A stretch of 64,000 bases of DNA, taken from assembly GCF_020510585.1 (NCBI RefSeq), contig NZ_CP075190.1, forward strand, positions 616,001-680,000, given 5' to 3'. Below, piece by piece: positions 63,401 to 64,000 of the stretch (the stretch's first letter is position 1; each line of letters starts with the position of its first letter). Source of the stretch: Ferribacterium limneticum. Lineage in GTDB: Bacteria; Pseudomonadota; Gammaproteobacteria; Burkholderiales; Rhodocyclaceae. The notes beneath the pieces are model-generated. The model saw only the letters and a list, made by a program, of their open reading frames with translations. It ran no database searches and had not been told where the DNA came from. Made by a program: the position numbers and the translations under genes.

Positions 63401-63429
63401 TTGACGGGGTGAGAGAAGTTCTTCATAAT
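63401..63429 (+). promoter_or_regulatory. rRNA operon promoter P2
   Basis: TTGACG (63401-63406), 17-bp spacer, CATAAT (63424-63429), about 105 bp downstream of P1 and preceded by an A-rich tract (GCAAAAAAGC). Tandem promoters are usual for rrn operons. Confidence 0.75.
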
Positions 63430-63481
63430 CTTGCCTCTCCGCTGCAGACGAAGCGAAAGCGACGGCGCGGTGAAGTTGGAA

Positions 63482-63493
63482 GCTCTTTAAAAA
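63482..63493 (+). promoter_or_regulatory. boxA antitermination element of the rRNA leader
   Basis: GCTCTTTAAAAA matches the boxA consensus TGCTCTTTAACA closely, placed about 160 bp before mature 16S. NusB/NusE-dependent antitermination is expected. Confidence 0.8.
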
Positions 63494-63588
63494 TTTGGAC
63501 AACCGATAGGTGTGGGTGCCTTGATGCGAAAGCGACGCAAGTCGCAAAAAGTATTAAAGGCAATCACACGGATGGAGAGATCCATCGA

Positions 63589-63608
63589 GGTAGAAGTTAA
63601 ATTCTACC
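63589..63608 (+). other. hairpin in the 16S leader
   Basis: GGTAGAA and TTCTACC form a perfect 7-bp stem, about 35 bp before mature 16S. It is probably part of the leader fold that is removed during pre-rRNA processing. Confidence 0.5.
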
Positions 63609-63642
63609 GTCAGTGAATTGTGAGTTGTTTTTTTGTTGGATT

Positions 63643-64000
<358 letters not shown>

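Overview
The window is a gene-dense, high-GC stretch of housekeeping chromosome from a betaproteobacterium. The partial 16S rRNA gene at the right edge and the gene orders (fmdB-DUF502-aspS, rplM-rpsI-DUF6776-bactofilin-erpA, rhodanese-grxC-secB-gpsA, cytochrome c4/engB/hemB) suggest Rhodocyclaceae, probably a Dechloromonas relative. That placement is inference from pattern recognition, not a database match. No prophage, insertion sequence, CRISPR array or tRNA gene was recognised.

Layout. 1-6.4 kb: metG (cut by the left edge), an orphan OmpR-type response regulator, the Fe-S carrier apbC, dcd and an arginine/lysine/ornithine decarboxylase. 6.5-12.2 kb: a thyA-pgi-folA operon, a PilZ-like protein, mogA and darP. 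12.2-22 kb: pmbA, two tandem Tat-exported TRAP binding proteins, dps, fpr with a divergent LysR regulator, and the TRAP permease genes dctQM. 22-29 kb: glyA-nrdR-ribD facing an envC-ctpA-hypothetical-moeB operon. 29-35.4 kb: an ArsR/rhodanese/glutaredoxin redox cluster, secB, gpsA, trmL, comF and bioBC. 35.4-43.9 kb: msrPQ, HDOD and CBS signalling proteins, cytochrome c4, engB, hemB, slmA, a HAD nucleotidase, argB and hsp20. 44-54 kb: an fmdB-DUF502-aspS operon carrying a barnase/barstar-like pair ahead of nudB, then pilBCD, a CorC-like transporter and a cytochrome assembly protein. 54-64 kb: ffh, a lytic transglycosylase, proS, rppH, coq7, osmC, rplM-rpsI, bactofilin, erpA and the start of an rrn operon with tandem promoters.

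The most unusual signal is a dispersed, asymmetric DNA motif with core TTTTCCGGTTGACCGTGGAA and an AT-rich 5' extension related to ATTTTGGCC. I count thirteen copies in 64 kb, on both strands. About half lie just after stop codons or next to terminator hairpins, including a perfect 48-bp head-to-head palindrome at 55415-55462. The others lie inside folA, mogA, ribD, envC, comF, a HAD gene and proS, read in different frames. This looks like a DNA-level element, such as an uptake-sequence-like or REP-like family, rather than a protein motif. Type IV pilus assembly genes pilBCD and comF are in the same window, which is compatible with an uptake-sequence hypothesis but does not prove it.
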